Under the pieces are notes generated by a model. It saw only the letters and a program-made list of their open reading frames with translations. It was not told the origin of the DNA and searched no databases. Shown here in pieces: positions 49,982 through 50,770 of a stretch of DNA of 50,770 nt (position 1 is the first letter of the stretch; each line of letters begins with the position of its first letter). The DNA is from JBAZTO01 sp041661865 (GTDB taxonomy: Bacteria > Planctomycetota > Phycisphaerae > SM23-33), in NCBI GenBank assembly GCA_041661865.1, contig JBAZTO010000029.1:1-50770 (forward strand), given 5' to 3'. The position numbers and the translations under genes were made by a program.

Positions 49982-50127
49982 GCGTTTTCAGAGTCGATGT
50001 AGCGGGAGAGGTCGGCTCAGGCCAGTTTCTTGTTGAACTCGATGCCCACTCCCATCATCCTCCCCAGCATCTGTGTGCGCACGATGTGACAGGAGTAGGA
50101 GACCGTCCGCGTGGCTGGGCCGTGGCG
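49982..50127. repeat. Direct repeat, right copy (3' end of pilZ)
   Basis: The last 111 bp of pilZ with about 35 bp of its downstream flank. Pairs with 48530-48675 (143 of 146 identical). The two copies bracket the DUF1232 and vapBC genes. Confidence 0.88.
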
Positions 50128-50331
50128 GGCGGCGGAAGGCACCGACAGATGCGCCACTAGCACTTTCCCCGAGGGAACCTGGCCGTGGTGGATCAGCAGG
50201 AAGACGCCCTTCTCCGAGATGTTGACGGTCCGACCCCTGGCGACCATCTTGCCTCGCTGATCCGTCAGAGTCGCCGGGTAGGCAGCGCTGGCCCGGACGC
50301 CGCGCCTCCGCTCGCCGATGCCTGTGATCAT
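50017..50331 (-). CDS. PilZ-domain protein (c-di-GMP receptor type)
   Basis: A 104-residue single PilZ domain. The c-di-GMP-binding motifs are present: RRRGVR near 8-13 (RxxxR) and NISEKGVFLL near 37-46 (D/N-x-S-x-x-G). A beta-barrel follows and the protein ends VGIEFNKKLA. PilZ proteins couple cyclic di-GMP to motility, polysaccharide or transcription outputs. ATG 50331 is preferred over 50337, because GGAG is 7 bases from the former and 1 base from the latter. Its 3' 111 bp are duplicated beyond vapBC. Confidence 0.85.
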   Translation of the reverse strand: MITGIGERRRGVRASAAYPATLTDQRGKMVARGRTVNISEKGVFLLIHHGQVPSGKVLVAHLSVPSAARHGPATRTVSYSCHIVRTQMLGRMMGVGIEFNKKLA

Positions 50332-50508
50332 GGACATTCTCCGGCCATTAGCCTATGGGAACTTACGATACGCCCGGAACCAAGGCGAATGATCAGAGGT
50401 AAATCGAGGGATTGTATTACCTTATTCGATAATCAACGGCGAAACTCGCTCACTTCACGGTCGCGGCCAACGAGTCTTCAAAAGGCGGGGGTTGTCGGGG
50501 TGGGGTTT

Positions 50509-50607
50509 TTAGGGGATCTAACAAAACATCTTCGTAATTTGAACGGGCGGGACGCCCGTGATACTCATGGGCAAGATGCCCATGCTACGTTTTGTTAGAG
50601 TCCCTTA
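50509..50607. repeat. Nested palindrome, core as at 5241 but different outer arms
   Basis: Outer arms TTAGGGGATCTAACAAAAC (50509-50527) and the complement of TAAGGGACTCTAACAAAAC (50589-50607). The core includes the 36 bases 50555-50590 identical, inverted, to 5259-5294. A core-less inverted relative is at 48484-48525. Confidence 0.8.
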
Positions 50608-50770
50608 GCCCGCATATTTCACACTGGGTGCTGAGGGCGTATATAGAGGGTAGAGGGGTGTGGGCGGATGGATTTGTGGTGGTCGCGCGGCAGATCGGCG
50701 CAGACTACCCCCTTACCCCCACCGGCGGAATCGAGTTGTGTTGGGGTCAGGTAGCCGGAGCGGGAACGCA
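50608..50770. other. Window end, no gene recognised
   Basis: No protein-like frame and no RNA is recognisable in the last 163 bases. The stretch 50332-50508 upstream of pilZ likewise holds only its presumed promoter region and a GTTGTCGGGGTGGGG tract. Confidence 0.45.

Overview
The window is GC-rich, densely coded bacterial chromosome, most likely from a Planctomycetota lineage (Phycisphaerae-like) and possibly from a metagenome assembly. This is an inference. It rests on a secreted protein with a PEP-CTERM tail (9061-9867), a TPR protein carrying two RNA polymerase alpha-CTD-like modules (3916-5244), weak or absent Shine-Dalgarno sites on many genes, Hanks-type kinase signalling, and intergenic DNA crowded with small palindromic repeats. 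No rRNA, transposase, integrase or CRISPR array was seen. There is one tRNA gene, tRNA-Tyr(GUA).

Layout. 1-541: a truncated copy of tatD at the window edge, then tRNA-Tyr with its terminator. 775-3724 (minus): a coupled group of lipid kinase, kdsA and tgt. 3916-8261 (plus): TPR/alpha-CTD protein, SpoIID-like lipoprotein, a DnaJ-type cochaperone and a small membrane protein. 8262-10572: repeat-rich DNA around a PEP-CTERM protein, with a 23-C homopolymer. 10573-17929 (minus): ribokinase, small membrane protein, purM, two components of an ECF-type cobalt/nickel transporter (cbiO, cbiQ), a membrane protein with a GspC/PilP-like C-terminus, and a ParA ATPase with a long acidic Pro/Ala tail. 18312-24410: lipoprotein, an unrecognised conserved enzyme-like protein, a CpxP/Spy-like periplasmic protein, tatD, yhbY and an adjacent phosphatase/kinase pair. 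24715-31482 (plus): YbhN-like membrane protein, xseA-xseB, an amidohydrolase, a lipoprotein and a zinc-ribbon protein. 31669-36601 (plus): M20 peptidase, rpmA, obgE, coaX and a short MnmE-like GTPase. 36446-41490: an accessory block with an unknown gene, a second copy of the MnmE-like 3' end, and a 1112-residue PHP-domain/SMC-like ATPase. 41584-44545: UvrD/PcrA helicase and an HTH/pseudo-receiver regulator. 45087-48363 (minus): murI, HEAT lipoprotein, dehydrogenase and a YfiH-type protein as one operon. 48484-50607: a second accessory block with a DUF1232 protein, VapBC toxin-antitoxin and PilZ.

The most unusual signal is structural. In two places the 3' end of a housekeeping-type gene is duplicated directly downstream of itself with cargo in between: the MnmE-like GTPase (about 204 bp, 36446-36649 and 37614-37818) and pilZ (146 bp, 49982-50127 and 48530-48675). 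The geometry and polarity are the same in both, as expected if an element integrates into a gene 3' end and supplies a replacement. In the second case the whole block is also bracketed by inverted copies of one hairpin element. The window opens with 172 bp of tatD, a third partial duplication. The cargo includes a candidate defence ATPase and a toxin-antitoxin pair, but no recombinase is visible.

A second signal is a modular set of nested palindromes. The same core hairpin sits inside unrelated outer inverted repeats at 5241-5313 and 50509-50607, and the same outer repeats carry different cores, or none, elsewhere.
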